Assembly (NCBI GenBank): GCA_951640195.1
Contig: OX621173.1
Span: 1,157,780-1,221,779 of the forward strand
Length of the DNA: 64,000 nucleotides
Reading direction: 5' to 3'
Source of the DNA: Porpolomopsis calyptriformis
Taxonomy: Eukaryota > Basidiomycota > Agaricomycetes > Agaricales > Hygrophoraceae
Part shown: positions 33,637-44,681 of the stretch, in pieces
Numbering within the stretch: the stretch's first letter is position 1
How the letters are laid out: every line of letters begins with the position of its first letter
The notes under the pieces: model-generated
What the model was told of the DNA's origin: nothing
Database searches by the model: none
What the model saw: the letters and a program-made list of their open reading frames with translations, nothing else
Program-made: the position numbers and the translations under genes

Positions 33637-34830
33637 TTTTTTTTTTTTTTTTTTTTTGTATTCAGCATTTATATACCGCAACAAGCAAACAAATGTGCTA
33701 AGACGCGGTGGTTAACTCTATAATACTTGTAGCTAACCCTGCTGCTTTGGTCGTGGGCGTGTGGGGGGTTAGGCCCCAGGGCTTTGGGTGACACAGTGAG
33801 TTTCGTGAGTTTTGGGTTACGTCGGGGGGTGTCTTGTTGTGCACGATTGGCACTGTTTTCGGTATTTAAGAGAATATGGGATCCTAGCGCCGTGTTCCTA
33901 ACCATTGACCTAGTCTTCTTGGGTCAGGTTTCCTTCGTTGTCGTCCAGTTGAACCGTAACTATGGGCTCCTCATCGAAGGTGGGGGGTTTAGGTTTGGCA
34001 TATGGTTTGCCTGATTTGGTGAATGCTCCGGATTTGAGTACGAATGTGATGAGGGCATCTATGCCTTTGATTGTCCCCACAATCTTGGGCAGTGAGATGT
34101 TTCTTGATGCTTTCCATAGTAGGTCGCGGTGGTCATCGTATTGAGGGCAGTCACGTATAATGTGTTCTCGCATTTGTAGAGGTTCCCCGCAGGGGCATTT
34201 GGTGTCCTCTGTCGGTACGAATCTTAGTAGTATTCTCCTGTGTATCCATGGCCTGTGCGGCATTGCGTAACACGTCCAAAGAGTTCCCTCTTTTGTTGTA
34301 GCTGTACAAGTCGTTTGGATGGTTTGGTTGTTGGTTCAAAGCGGTTGGCTGGGGCAAAGCAGCCGGTTCGTGGGGTTGATTTCCATAGGCGGATCCAGTC
34401 CTTTTGTAGTCTCTCCTTGGCGCGTCTACGTGCATTTGAGTATGTGCTGGTTGTTGGCAGGGCACTCTCTAAGTTGGCACCCTCCTTGGCAAGTTGGTCG
34501 GCCTTCTCATTGCCAGTAATATTGCTATGGCTTGGGGTCCATTTGAGTGATACGGAGTGAGTTGGGTTGGTGTCGAGGAAGTGTGTTATGTCTTGGTAGA
34601 AGGTGTATGCTGTTAATTGGCCGGGGCTGGGTGTGGGGTTGAGGATGGATTGGATGGCAGATGAGTTGTCGGCATAGAAGTGGAGGTTTGTGATGATTGG
34701 GTCGGTGGCCGCTATTCTGATCGCCATTTTTGCGCCTAGCATGAGCGCGCTCAGTTCAGCATCGTAGACTTCTGCATTGGATCCTAGTCCTATGCTTCGG
34801 GTGCATATCTCTTGTCCTTTGTGGTAGATG
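33637..34830 (-). mobile_element. 5'-truncated LINE (non-LTR retrotransposon) fragment with RNase H domain
   Basis: Bounded by perfect 14-bp target duplications and ending in a 21-nt poly(A) on the minus strand (T tract 33637-33657), the hallmark of target-primed reverse transcription. The minus frame starts inside an RNase H domain (VYDAELSALMLGAK, LHFYADNSSAIQSIL, WTPSHSNITGNEKADQLAKE). A C-terminal region with a cysteine-histidine motif follows (CPCGEPLQMREHIIRDCPQYDD), typical of fungal Tad/I-like LINEs. The reverse transcriptase and endonuclease are absent, so this is a dead 5'-truncated copy. The RNase H part continues over a frame change near 34225. It sits in the leader of the disrupted receptor, which it separates from its promoter. 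Confidence 0.9.
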
Positions 34831-34844
34831 ACGTGATCTCTCAT
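34831..34844. repeat. Target site duplication of the LINE, copy at the 5' truncated end
   Basis: ACGTGATCTCTCAT equals 33623-33636 exactly and marks the upstream border of the LINE. Confidence 0.9.
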
Positions 34845-35859
34845 ACCCCTGCTTCTCATCCTCCTCATACTTGCCTCCTCGCCCGCCGTTCCAAGGCACA
34901 CACCCGTAACCGCTGCTGGACTCTGTTGCTTGACCCTACGGATCCCTTACTGCGCCACCAGTACCCTACCATACCCATTGCCTGGCTTAAGACACCACGC
35001 CAACCCCGGGTGTTCTCGCCCGACCGCTTCATTTTGACAGAATCTGTCTTGCCAACCGGTGTCATCCTTTACCATATCGATCCTGACGATAACGGTGACA
35101 TTGTTCAAACGCTCATCGACCGGATGGAGGGACGGGGATTGATTGGTGCTTCGCCTCCCCTTCATTCACGGCAAATATCATGTCTCTAAACCTAGCTCAA
35201 CTCATCCTCTCAACTGGATGGACTCAGTTCCAGACTGAGTTCTTCCGGTGGATACTTCATCAACGCCCGCCAGAAACATGGCAGGAGTATGCCCGTTTTC
35301 AGGTTCGCAGTGGAGGGTGCTACATGCAGTGGGTCACCGAAGATCTAGCCATGGCACTGGAACTCACCTGAAGCTGGAGTCCCCTCATTCCTAATGATGA
35401 TTTCATGGATGCCTCTGTTAATGCAGGGCTAGACCCACCAAACGTCAACTTTCGAAGACCTAGTTTAACCTCGACCCTTTCATTCACCCACATGTAACGT
35501 GAAAACAGCACGTGCGTCCAGCGAAACCATACTAATCGACTGTCAATAAAAATTCCTGGTAATGTGGAGAGGTTAATTGAGAAAAAGGACAGGAGGGGTG
35601 GATACCAACCGTGCTTAGCCTGGGTTCCAATAACATCACCTGGACAAGAATGATTTCGTCAAAGGACCAATGTTGTTTGTGGACAGGAACCTAGGGAGAC
35701 AATCATGAAATTGAAATTACGTTGACCTTGTATGTACTATCAGTCTACCGTAGCGCAGTCAAATGTGGATAATAGATGCATCGAGAGCCAGCATGGCCGA
35801 TAATGTTCGGAATGTGTCTATCATCCGCAAGCTAGCTACCAAAAGATATCTTTTGGCGT
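34845..35859. other. Region with unassigned ORFs and a PIG-L fragment
   Basis: A plus-strand frame runs to 35189 (with PRVFSPDRFILTESVLPTG and DPDDNGDIVQTLIDRMEGRG) and a second ORF covers 35180-35371. Neither has a recognised family. The composition looks protein-like, so they may be parts of one unknown or decayed gene. The original promoter of the disrupted receptor should lie just right of 34844. Confidence 0.35.
35468..35543 (-). pseudogene. Fragment of the PIG-L (GPI12) gene 3' coding end
   Basis: About 67 of 76 bases match 20960-21035, the part of PIG-L encoding LFSRYMWVNEWVEV. Here it reads LFSRYMWVNERVEVKL in a frame with no other PIG-L sequence around it. It is in the same minus orientation as the parent gene. 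Confidence 0.75.
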
Positions 35860-36300
35860 CTAACCAGCAAAACGATCACTCGCGATACAATTTTCAGACA
35901 CAAATCCATTGCCCGTGTTAGTCTTACCAACACAGGGGCCGGTTTCAGGTGATGAAATGACTGCTGCCAGGAAGTTCCATCCGGGATGGTTATGTGCTGG
36001 CAGAACGATCACACCTGATGGAAAACCATTACCTTTGCGCATGACTAAGTCGCCTCCCGCATTATCGCCACTGTCGTGGTCGTGTTCGTCGTTCCTGTCA
36101 TCGTCCTCATCGTTCCCGCTATCTGTGTGTTGATCAGAACCTGGAACAGGTTGAATCCATGTCTGCCATAGAATGGGCAACGAGATCGGCCGGTCCTCGG
36201 TGAATGGCAAAAAGGCCCGAGCACGCATCTCGTGAATGAGGAAAGCGCAGCATATGCGAATTGCCGACGGCGTGGCCATGAAAGGCCTCCAATGAGGCAT
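35860..36300 (-). CDS. Hypothetical protein, low confidence
   Basis: An uninterrupted minus-strand frame of 146 codons with an acidic Asp/Asn-rich centre and an end reading VIVLPAHNHPGWNFLAAVI, then GKTNTGNGFVSENCIASDRFAG. An upstream ORF (36316-36528) could supply a 5' exon (MAFSSAKIINMF). I recognise no family, and the alternative frame is also fairly open, so this may not be a gene. It lies between the PIG-L fragment and the divergent nucleoporin gene. Confidence 0.3.
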   Translation of the reverse strand: MPHWRPFMATPSAIRICCAFLIHEMRARAFLPFTEDRPISLPILWQTWIQPVPGSDQHTDSGNDEDDDRNDEHDHDSGDNAGGDLVMRKGNGFPSGVIVLPAHNHPGWNFLAAVISSPETGPCVGKTNTGNGFVSENCIASDRFAG

Positions 36301-36730
36301 GTTGATAATGATTGCTCAAGACGAAGCATTTGGCCTATAAAAAAGTGTGAGCAATGAATGAAGGAGCAAGGAAGGGGACCATAAGAGATCACAGAGGAAA
36401 ACATACCTGAGGTAGCCAGCGGATGTAAAAATAGAAAACATGTTGATGATTTTTGCAGAGGAGAATGCCATTGCGAGCTTCGTGTTAAACGGACTTGGCT
36501 CGAGAGGGTGAATTGCCTCTCGCGTCACTGCGCAAGGATGAACTCACGGTATTACCCGTTCAAGTACAGTCAAGAAGGGTCACCGCGGACGATACATCCC
36601 CCATGGTCGCGACGGTCAATCTCAGTAATGAACGCCTCAGCCGCGGATATTTGGGAAAGAGAGGAGCTGTGGTACACCACGGCCTGGCTCGCTCCTCGCG
36701 CACGATTTGTATGTACTTGTTTATCACACA

Positions 36731-39700
36731 ATGACCAGGTTCAGTGCCTACACCAGCGATACCAGCGATACCAGCGATTCAGATGAAGAAAATTACTCAA
36801 AAAACCGCCGCAAGAGCGCTGGAAAACACCCCCGTCCCAGTCCGGATGCTGTAGATGACTCGGATGAGGAAGGAGAGAGCTCGGACTCGAGTGAAGACGA
36901 CTCACCCCATCCCTCTCCGTCTCATAAAAAGCAACCTACGCTTGACGCTCTTGTCGAGGACGACGACGACGAAGACGACGAATTTCACCATCCTCATGAG
37001 ATCCGTTCAGCCGAAGGCGATGACGATGTTGCCGCAGCATCTTCAAGGCCTTCCCAAGCCCAGACGCGTAGGGACTCGACTATCATTCCTCGGGCACGGC
37101 AGCTTGGCATAGACCCTCAAAAGATGCACGTAATGCAGACGTCGTTATTCCGGGTGCCTGAAGAGGCTGCGGCACTGAAGGCAATGAATCAACCAACCCG
37201 TCCACCACGACCGCCAACGCCACCCCGGACTGCGCGAAAAAAGCACCGCCGGGATTCTGGTAGTGACGGGCTACGTGCAGATTCGCGAGAGGTGGGTTCC
37301 ACTGTTCGTCGCGCGCGCCATGCTCAGAGCTGGCCTTCAACGCCATATATCGCTTTTCTAACATCCATATTCGCAGCGATCATCATTTGCGTATGACGTT
37401 GATCCTCTTCCATGTCGACCCTCTCGGAAGTATGCTCGTGTTGAGATCTCTGCGTCTGCTGTCCGTGGGAGTGAGGGTGCAATAGCGGATGCTGGGCTCA
37501 CATTGGGACGTTCATTCCGAGTCGGATGGGGCCCCAGGGGACTCTTGGTTCACTTGGGTGAACTCTGCGGACCATTCAGTAAACCGTGAGCTTCAATCTT
37601 GAACCATCCCTCTCTTTTATAGCTCTATTTCTCTTACAGTCGTACCTCTGCAAATTCCTCCATTATCACGAAGACCACGTTGCCCACCTCATCATCACCA
37701 AATTTCAGTGAAGTGACTTCCAAACTACTCCAACACCATCTCAGCCACTCCCCCATCGAGCCAGACGAAGAAGGGATACCTTTCGCGACTCCTGCGCATT
37801 ATTTAAGATTTTCCTCATTCGTCTCTCTCTTTTCGCCCACCGACCGATCCTATAACGCCTCGCTCTTCCGCCTCGGGCACGCGCTCTTTGATGATATTGA
37901 ACTACGGTTGAATGACTCGACATCTATAGATATTCGGAATCAACTGGCTTCTCTAGGCCGAAAGGCTACGCTTTCCGCGTGGTTTGAAGAAGCCGTCATT
38001 CCAGCCGTTGAGTCTGACCTGAAGAAGGTTCCATCCACAAATTCTGCAGCGGCCGCATATACCCTTTTGACCGGCAATCAAGTTGAAAAGGCGTCCCAAA
38101 AAGCAACGGCCGGACGTAACGTGAAGCTTGCCACCCTCATTTCACAGGGCGCGGGCGATTTTGAATTTAGGATGGATTTGCGAGAGCAATTGCGGTTATG
38201 GAAGGAACAGCGTGTTGACATTCATGTCGACGAAAGTATCAGAAAAGTGTACGCACTTTTGGCTGGAACTGTTGATGTGGTGGAAGGATCGGAAGGAACA
38301 GGCATCGAAAAGTGTCCCGATATTGATTTATTGAAGGGCATGGATTGGAAGCGTACGTTTGGCTTCCACCTGTGGTTTTCTGAGCCCTTGGACGCCTCTA
38401 TCGCCCAGGTTTTCCAATCATACGATCGATTGTGGAAGGAGTCTCCAAGTCGCGTCACGGCACCCCTCCCGTCTTATGTTGAATCTCCATCAACGTTACC
38501 ACCGCCATCCTCTTCGTGGCTTCCGACCTCGACACCTCTTGATGGATTATTTGGTCTTATACAACTCCACGCTCAACCCGCATATTCCCTATCTCATGTA
38601 CTTTCACCTCTATCCTTTGGACCCTCCTCACTTGACTATTCTCTTCCATGGCATTTATATATCCTTCTCTCCCGCTGCATCCGTGTTCGTGATCTCTTCG
38701 ACCGCGGTGACCCTGGGCTCGATGTGGACTTGGACAGTGATGGCGAAGATGAAATACGTATTGAGGGCCATAGCCCGAGTGCAGACCTATTGGCCAGTAG
38801 CTATGCATTCCAGCTTGAAGCAGTGGGTATGATACAGGAGGCGTTGTTTGTCTTGCTGCATATCGAGGGTTCAGTCGGGTCTGTCATTTTTTTTGATTCC
38901 TATAGGCGGTGATTACTTACAACTGCTTTAGAAGAGAGAAGGCGATCAAGGACCTACTTTTCCGTTCTGCCCCTAGATTGAACGAGTGGATGACCCGCGG
39001 AATCGTCGGGAGCCTGAAGATACCTGTGTCGTGGGTAAACGAGGCAAAGGTAAGAGAATCTGGCTAGGTGGTCGGATTATGCTGACAAAAAATTTGCAAG
39101 GCAATACACGCCCATGGAAAGGGTGATATTTGGGAGGCATACGAGCTATACCTTGCCGCCGAACTTTATAACGTAGCCCATGATCTTGCCGTTGTTGAGC
39201 TAGCACCCGAGGCCGTGATTCGACAAGACTTTGACCTGCTGAAAAATATTTTTGCCAAGATTGCGATACACTCAGTGGATGGATGGCATACCCATGGCAA
39301 GGTAGGTTATCGTCCACTCACCCTTCAACTCTCTTATACTATCTGCCCAGGCATTCTTGGACTACGTCGATATCATGACCCGACTCCCCGAATTGCAGAA
39401 AGAGCTAAAGGCGCAGGACACGATACCCGACGAGATACAAACATCAGAATTCGAAGAACTCACTCGACGTATTCCCAAGCTCATTGCGATTCTACCCGAA
39501 GTCCTCCGGGATCGTTCAGACCCGAGACATAATGTGGCTCTCGCTCAAATGATCTCTGGGTTAATGCTTCATCTAGATAGACTAAAGCCACTGGCTATGG
39601 TGTGTTATTATTCCGCACTCGATCCACAAAAAGGGTATTGATCATTAAACAGTCTCCGTCCGAGGTTCAGCCTGCACTCGTGGACCAGGCAACTACAATA

Positions 39701-39757
39701 CGCCATATTCATTCGACAGCGCGGGAAAGATTTTTGAGGACGGTGGAGGTTGCGTGA
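36731..39757 (+). CDS. Nup96-type nucleoporin (Nup145C)
   Basis: Exons 36731-37291, 37377-37585, 37640-38878, 38932-39049, 39101-39301, 39351-39599 and 39653-39757 give 893 residues. The N-terminal 150 residues are acidic and serine-rich. Then comes the Nup96 signature SFRVGWGPRGLLVHLGELC, followed by a long alpha-helical solenoid (for example FEFRMDLREQLRLWKEQRV, AYELYLAAELYNVAHDLAV). Nup96/Nup145C is a scaffold member of the Y (Nup84/107) complex of the nuclear pore. In many eukaryotes it is made by autocleavage of a Nup98-Nup96 precursor. Here the frame starts directly at the acidic region, with no FG repeats or autopeptidase domain upstream, so it is encoded alone. Confidence 0.87.
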
Positions 39758-39774
39758 TCGTTGACCCGCTGGAC

Positions 39775-39932
39775 TAGACATGGTGTACTTGACGCCGCTG
39801 GGAGGTTCAATACAGGTGTTAATTTGAGGACTTGTTTTTTTTTTATATATAGACATGGTTTTACTTGACGCCGCTGACGGCGTTAAGGTTCAATACAGGT
39901 GTTAATTTGAGGACTTGTTTTTTTTTTATATA
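39775..39932 (+). repeat. Two-unit tandem repeat
   Basis: Units 39775-39849 and 39850-39932 share TAGACATGG, TTACTTGACGCCGCTG, GGTTCAATACAGGTGTTAAT and a T-rich tract ending in TATATA. The second unit has an insertion of about 8-10 bp. A third unit begins (TAGACATG) and stops. It lies just 3' of the nucleoporin gene. Confidence 0.85.
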
Positions 39933-40502
39933 TAGACATGCTGTATGAAATAGTACTGACAGATGGCGGATGTCCACCACTGATATCCACCAAACAAGGG
40001 GGCTTATGAAAATTCCTGGTTGTCCGGGTGTTATAAATCTGATCGCCTACGTCTGCCGTCTTTCGATCTTTCACGAAAAAAGACCCTTGCAAGTGTATAT
40101 AACCTGACCAGTTGCTCAGCGATGCGATGTTTTGTTGGTCAGCATTAGTGAAGCTGTGTGAATTGGACTGCGGTGATATTTTGATCGATCGTATGACGCA
40201 CGGAATTAGTCGATCGTATACAACACAGCCACTAATAATCAAACCTGTGGAGACAGTGACAGATGGCCCTACTTCCGCGTCAAGCCGTGGCTCGCTAGCC
40301 TGCGCTTTATCGTATAGTTTGCTGCGCTCCAAGGATTGGAGTATTATTACACTATTCATAATCTGGTTTCTGTACATAAGTGATCCATCTATGTAATCCG
40401 CAAGTCCTGTGTCCTAGTCAACAAACCGTAAGAAGGTACAACAATTATAAGGAAAAATACAATAAATCCGGGTAGTGAATCATCTGGGTATTCGAATCTC
40501 AT
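39933..40502. other. Intergenic stretch without a supported gene
   Basis: A long minus-strand frame (39883-40377) overlaps the tandem repeat and shows no family motif. I do not consider it supported as a gene. The right end is the 3' flank of the DUF6593-like gene. Confidence 0.4.
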
Positions 40503-41376
40503 TCAGTCTATGTTACGACCGCATTGGAGTAAGAGTGTCACAGTCAAGCACGGATCCAGAAGGCCAGATTGTACAGCTTGCGGGGACATCTGAAGAACGA
40601 CGGAATTGGTCGATCTTGATATCCTTGCCAGGGGCTCGCTTCGCATGTGAGCCGCCTTGTACAACTGAAGGGGGGGAGTACAAGGTCAAAAAAAAAAAGA
40701 AATCCAGGGATAGATTTAGAGCCGACTCACGCATACAAAGTCACCGCATGTTGTCCACGTATATGATGTCCCGCGTATGTCCATTTGTCTACACCTGACA
40801 GAGCCAACAACACGCCGTCAGTCAACTTGGCACGGTGAAGATTGGCAAGAAGGGAAAAGCCACAGACGTCTTATCTTTGGAAAGCTTGAGCCACGTCTGG
40901 GTTTCTTTCTTCGCCAACACGCCCCGCACTTCGACGAGCGGGTGGGTTTGCCACTCGATGAGGGCCAGCCCGTTCCCCCCGACGTTCGTTAGCATCGTAT
41001 AATCCGGCATGGCAGGGTCGGTGGTGATCTTGTAAAGTGGACATGAGGCCGGCCCGAGAATAACAGAGTTGAGAATATTGAGAGGTGTGAAGGTAAACGT
41101 GATAAAAGGAGGGGAAGGCGTCGGCGGACGCGGGTAGGGGAGGGCCCCGAGGATGGATATTGGATCCGAAGGATCCGCCTTGAAAGGATTGTTTTCGAAA
41201 GACCACTCTAGTATGTATGGATTGCCGATGCACATGTAGGGGGTGACGTACAGATATCGTGAGCGGCTTGTGGGTCCATGGAGTGCAATGACCAACAACT
41301 TACCTTCTTTAAAAGCGGTCGTTTCTCGAGTCAGAAGGTACTGGCTCTGCAATTCCTGATGACCTAATCGCAGCAT
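40503..41376 (-). CDS. DUF6593-like protein, copy B
   Basis: Minus-strand exons 41304-41376, 40868-41207, 40731-40794 and 40503-40664 give 212 residues. The first intron has a GTAAGT donor. Removing it joins AFKE to WSFENNPFKADP, although the frame is also open through it. Shared with copy A at 3.0 kb: SILGALPYP, SVILGP, WQTHPLVEVRG (WQPHPFVEIRD in A), the 64-nt third exon with YTW, and the end LLLQCGRNID. This identical architecture shows a duplication. No signal peptide or transmembrane segment is seen. Function is unknown; the DUF6593 label is from recognition of the overall pattern. Confidence 0.65.
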
Positions 41377-42014
41377 TTAATTCCTTCCAAGCCTTTCTCT
41401 CAGGTTCGGGCACGGGGAGGGGGAGCGATGTAAAAAAGGAACACTCTCCGAATTATAATCGGGATTTGTCGAGGGCAAGGATACCATACCGCTCCGCAAG
41501 CAAAAGATTGCCGATGCAAAGGGTCATCCCGGACGCGTCTTCTCAAAATCTGTGCTGTGGCGGTGTGGGGCTAGGAGTTGCTGACCGATCACCTTGTCTA
41601 AGGTCTTGAAACAAGATCGCAGCTCTTGGGTTATTCTTGCAGAAATACTTCCTGCATAGCTTCTCGTTCGTCGACCAATGAAGCCTTGGTCAAAGTCAGC
41701 TCTGATTAATCGACGATGACTAGTGAACTGCACGCGTTTTGATGCTGTATTACACGTGGTCGGACCCGGTCACGTGATTAGCTATATATATACTATATAC
41801 CTGCCTGCGGCTGACTCGGAGGAGGGTACCAGTGTAAGCGGATTCCGGGAAGGCATTGTCGAGAACTTTTCCGAAGTGATCTACCTAAAATGAAAGAAGT
41901 CGATACAATTTTAGGTGAAGTTTGACTCATCGGCCACAGACCAGGTTGGGTTAAGTCTCTATTGATGACCAAGAAACCGCTTGGTCAGTTTCGATTACCC
42001 TTCCCGCCACCATC
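41377..42014. other. Intergenic region between divergent genes
   Basis: Holds the promoters of DUF6593-like copy B (-) and of the NB-ARC-TPR copy A (+). An AT-rich stretch (CTATATATATACTATATACC, about 41783-41802) could act as a TATA element. The last 60 bp closely resemble the leader of the NB-ARC-TPR copy at 63.7 kb. No gene is supported. Confidence 0.5.
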
Positions 42015-44371
42015 ATGATAAGTTCTCTGGGTACCCTCAGCGTAGATCGTGGTACAGCGAACTTGGTCGGGCGTGACCAAGTCACCATCAATTACTATCC
42101 TCCCTCGGCCCCAGGTGAGTTCAATAATGAGAAGCAGAATTTGATTCGGGTTGAACTTATGCGCAATACAAATCTTTCCTGCGTCTCACCTTCTGACGTT
42201 GCTTATGCATTCTCAGTCCAGAGAACACCAATCGTCAGCCAGGTTTGCTACAATGTATCAACGATGCTCCAATCGATCTTCTTTCAGTACATTTCACTGG
42301 AAGAGGAAAAGAATTCGAATTTTTAAAACAGGCGCTGAGCAAGCGCCCGAACAATCCACCAAGCCTTTGCGCTGTTCATGGGATGCCAGGACTAGGGAAG
42401 ACTCAGTTACTATTGCAGTACGCAAAACTGGCATTTGAGAACCGCTGGTACACTCATATATTTTGGACATTGGCCACCACTGTCTAAAAGCTAAACCAAG
42501 GGTTTGCCAATGTTCTCGACCTCGTCGATGATCACAGTCGCTCCCTTCAGGAGCAGAGCGCGAAGCTAACGTCCGCGAGACGTTGGTTGGAAGGGTCGCA
42601 TGGTAATAGCGACATCGCCTGGCTTCTGGTCGTTGATAACGTTCACCGCGATGTACTGAGCTTTCTTCGCTCGCATCTACCTCGGAGCGGTACCCGAGGC
42701 AGCATTCTCTACTCAACTCGAATGGCTGAAGTTGCCGGAGCTTTAACGAAGGCGGCAGGAGTAGAGTATCCAACACTCGCACTTCAGACGTTAGACGTAA
42801 GAGAGGCAGTTGACCTTCTGGTTAAAGACGCCGGTTTCACTTCTGAAATCATAACCCCATCACTATTGAACCAAGCTGAAGCATTAGTCAATCGCGTTGG
42901 CCGTCTGCCTCTTGCTGTCGTTCAAGCGGCAACGTTCATCATGCAAACGGGTACCACTTTAGATGATATGTTCAAGTTATATGACAGCGAGCAAAAGATG
43001 CAAGTATGTTTATCTCTACCGCTTTCGTCAAACGTAAATGTTCATATATGTTGACAGGCGATTCGATGGGCGAGTGATCTAAATGCTTACGAGGAGCGAT
43101 CTGTAGCGGCCACATTTTCCAACTTGCTTAATCAACTGAATCATGAATCTCACGATATCAGCAATCTTCTGAAAGTTCTCTCATTCCTGGACCCAGAAAA
43201 CATACCTGTGAAAATGGTTGTTGAAGGGGCCAAGCGATTGGTGAACGTAAAAAACTCTGGGTCATTACGACGGCTAAAGAAATGGGTTAAGATTCGTTGG
43301 CTCGTGCATTTCGGACCTTCGGAATCTTCTTCACTGATTTCCCTAATCCTCTCACCAATCGAGTTCCAGAAGGCCATACAAAAATTCACCAACTTATCTC
43401 TGGTTGAGCATCGACCGAATATCGGAGATTCTTCGTTGTGGATGCATGATTTGGTCCACTTCATGATACGGGAGTCTGCGAGGACAGAGGGAACTTATCA
43501 GAAGTGGCTCAAGCTATCCGTATCGCTTGTCTGTTGCGCCTTTCAGCATATCGAAGACCATACATTACCGAAGTCGTGGCCTGAATGCGAGAAATTCGTG
43601 CCGCACTTACGATCTTTGAACGAAGCATGGGATGACTCGTATGGCTGGAACGAGGAGCTGACTGTGGCCAAGACGGGACTTGCAACTTATCTACATCACC
43701 GTGGACGATATGATGAAGCTGAGGAGCTGCGTAAGCATGTCCTTGAAGTGACGAAGAAGCGTTTAGGGGTTGATCATCCATCTACGCTCCCCTCGATGAA
43801 CAATCTCGCATTGGTATATACATCTCAAGGACGGTACGACGAGGCGGAGACGCTCCAGAAGCAGGTGTTAACCAGCTATCAGAAGCTTCTAAGAGTTAAT
43901 CACCCATCTACTCTCGTCTCAATGAGCAATCTCGCATCCGTGTATAGGTTTCAAGGGCGGTACGACGAGGCGGAGACGCTCTATAAGCAGGCCTTAGCCG
44001 GCTATCGGAAGTCCCTAGGGACTAATCACCCATCTATGCTCGCCTCGATGGACAATCTGGCCTCGGTGTATACACCTCAACGACGGTACGACGAGGCCGA
44101 GACGCTGCATATGCAGGTCTTAGCCAGCTTTCAGAAGCATTTAGGGGCTGGTCACCCATCTATGTTCACCTCAATGAACAATCTCGCACGCGTGTATAAG
44201 TCTCAAGGGCGGTACGACGAGGCGGAGACGCTGTTTAAGCAAGCGTTAGCCGGCAGGCAGAAGCTTCTAGGAGTTGACCACCCATCTACTCTCACCTCGA
44301 TGGACGATCTCACGTCAGTGTATAAGTTGCAAGACAAGTATGATGAATCGGCTGCGAAAGCGGGCATGTGA
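42015..44371 (+). pseudogene. NB-ARC-TPR receptor, copy A, inactivated
   Basis: Exons 42015-42114, about 42217-43003 and 43058-44371. N-terminus ISSLGTLSVDRGTANLVGRDQ; P-loop GMPGLGKTQ; Walker B WLLVVDNV; GLPL-like VGRLPLAVVQA; then kinesin-light-chain-like TPRs of 42 residues (GRYDEAETLYKQALAGYRK). Compared with copy B at 60.3 kb it has four defects. The acceptor of intron 1 reads CTCAG|TCC instead of CTAG|GTCC, moving the splice by one base and out of frame. A TAA at 42485-42487 replaces GAA, right after the P-loop region. Only five full TPRs remain, against twelve in copy B. A deletion in the sixth removes the C-terminal membrane segment, whose DNA remains out of frame downstream. Such STAND proteins are candidate fungal non-self receptors. 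Confidence 0.85.
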
Positions 44372-44681
44372 GCGTCGGGCTGGGGGTCGACTTGTGAGGG
44401 AATTTACTTTGCAATTGGTTGGCTTTCCGTCACTCTCTTCGTTTGTGTGCTATAGTACATTGCCAGTAATTGTATCATCTTCTGGATCGATCTTATTACC
44501 TTTTTGCACTCTTGCCTATATGCAATCGTTATCATCAAACTTGAAACTGATTCATCCAGGAAGGGATGCATTGGGGTACACACAATCGCAATGAGCCAGT
44601 CAATTGGCCAGTAAGTTGGCTAGAGCAAAGTGTTGCCTCGCTGAGTTACGCAAAAATACACGGATCCTCGCACAATATTAT

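Noticed and set aside
39883..40377. Minus-strand ORF of 164 codons.
   Set aside because: It runs through the tandem repeat and its T-rich tracts, has no family motif and no splice or context support.
41776..41802. AT-rich stretch as a replication origin or repeat.
   Set aside because: It is short, unique in the window and lies in a divergent promoter, where a TATA-like function is the simpler reading.
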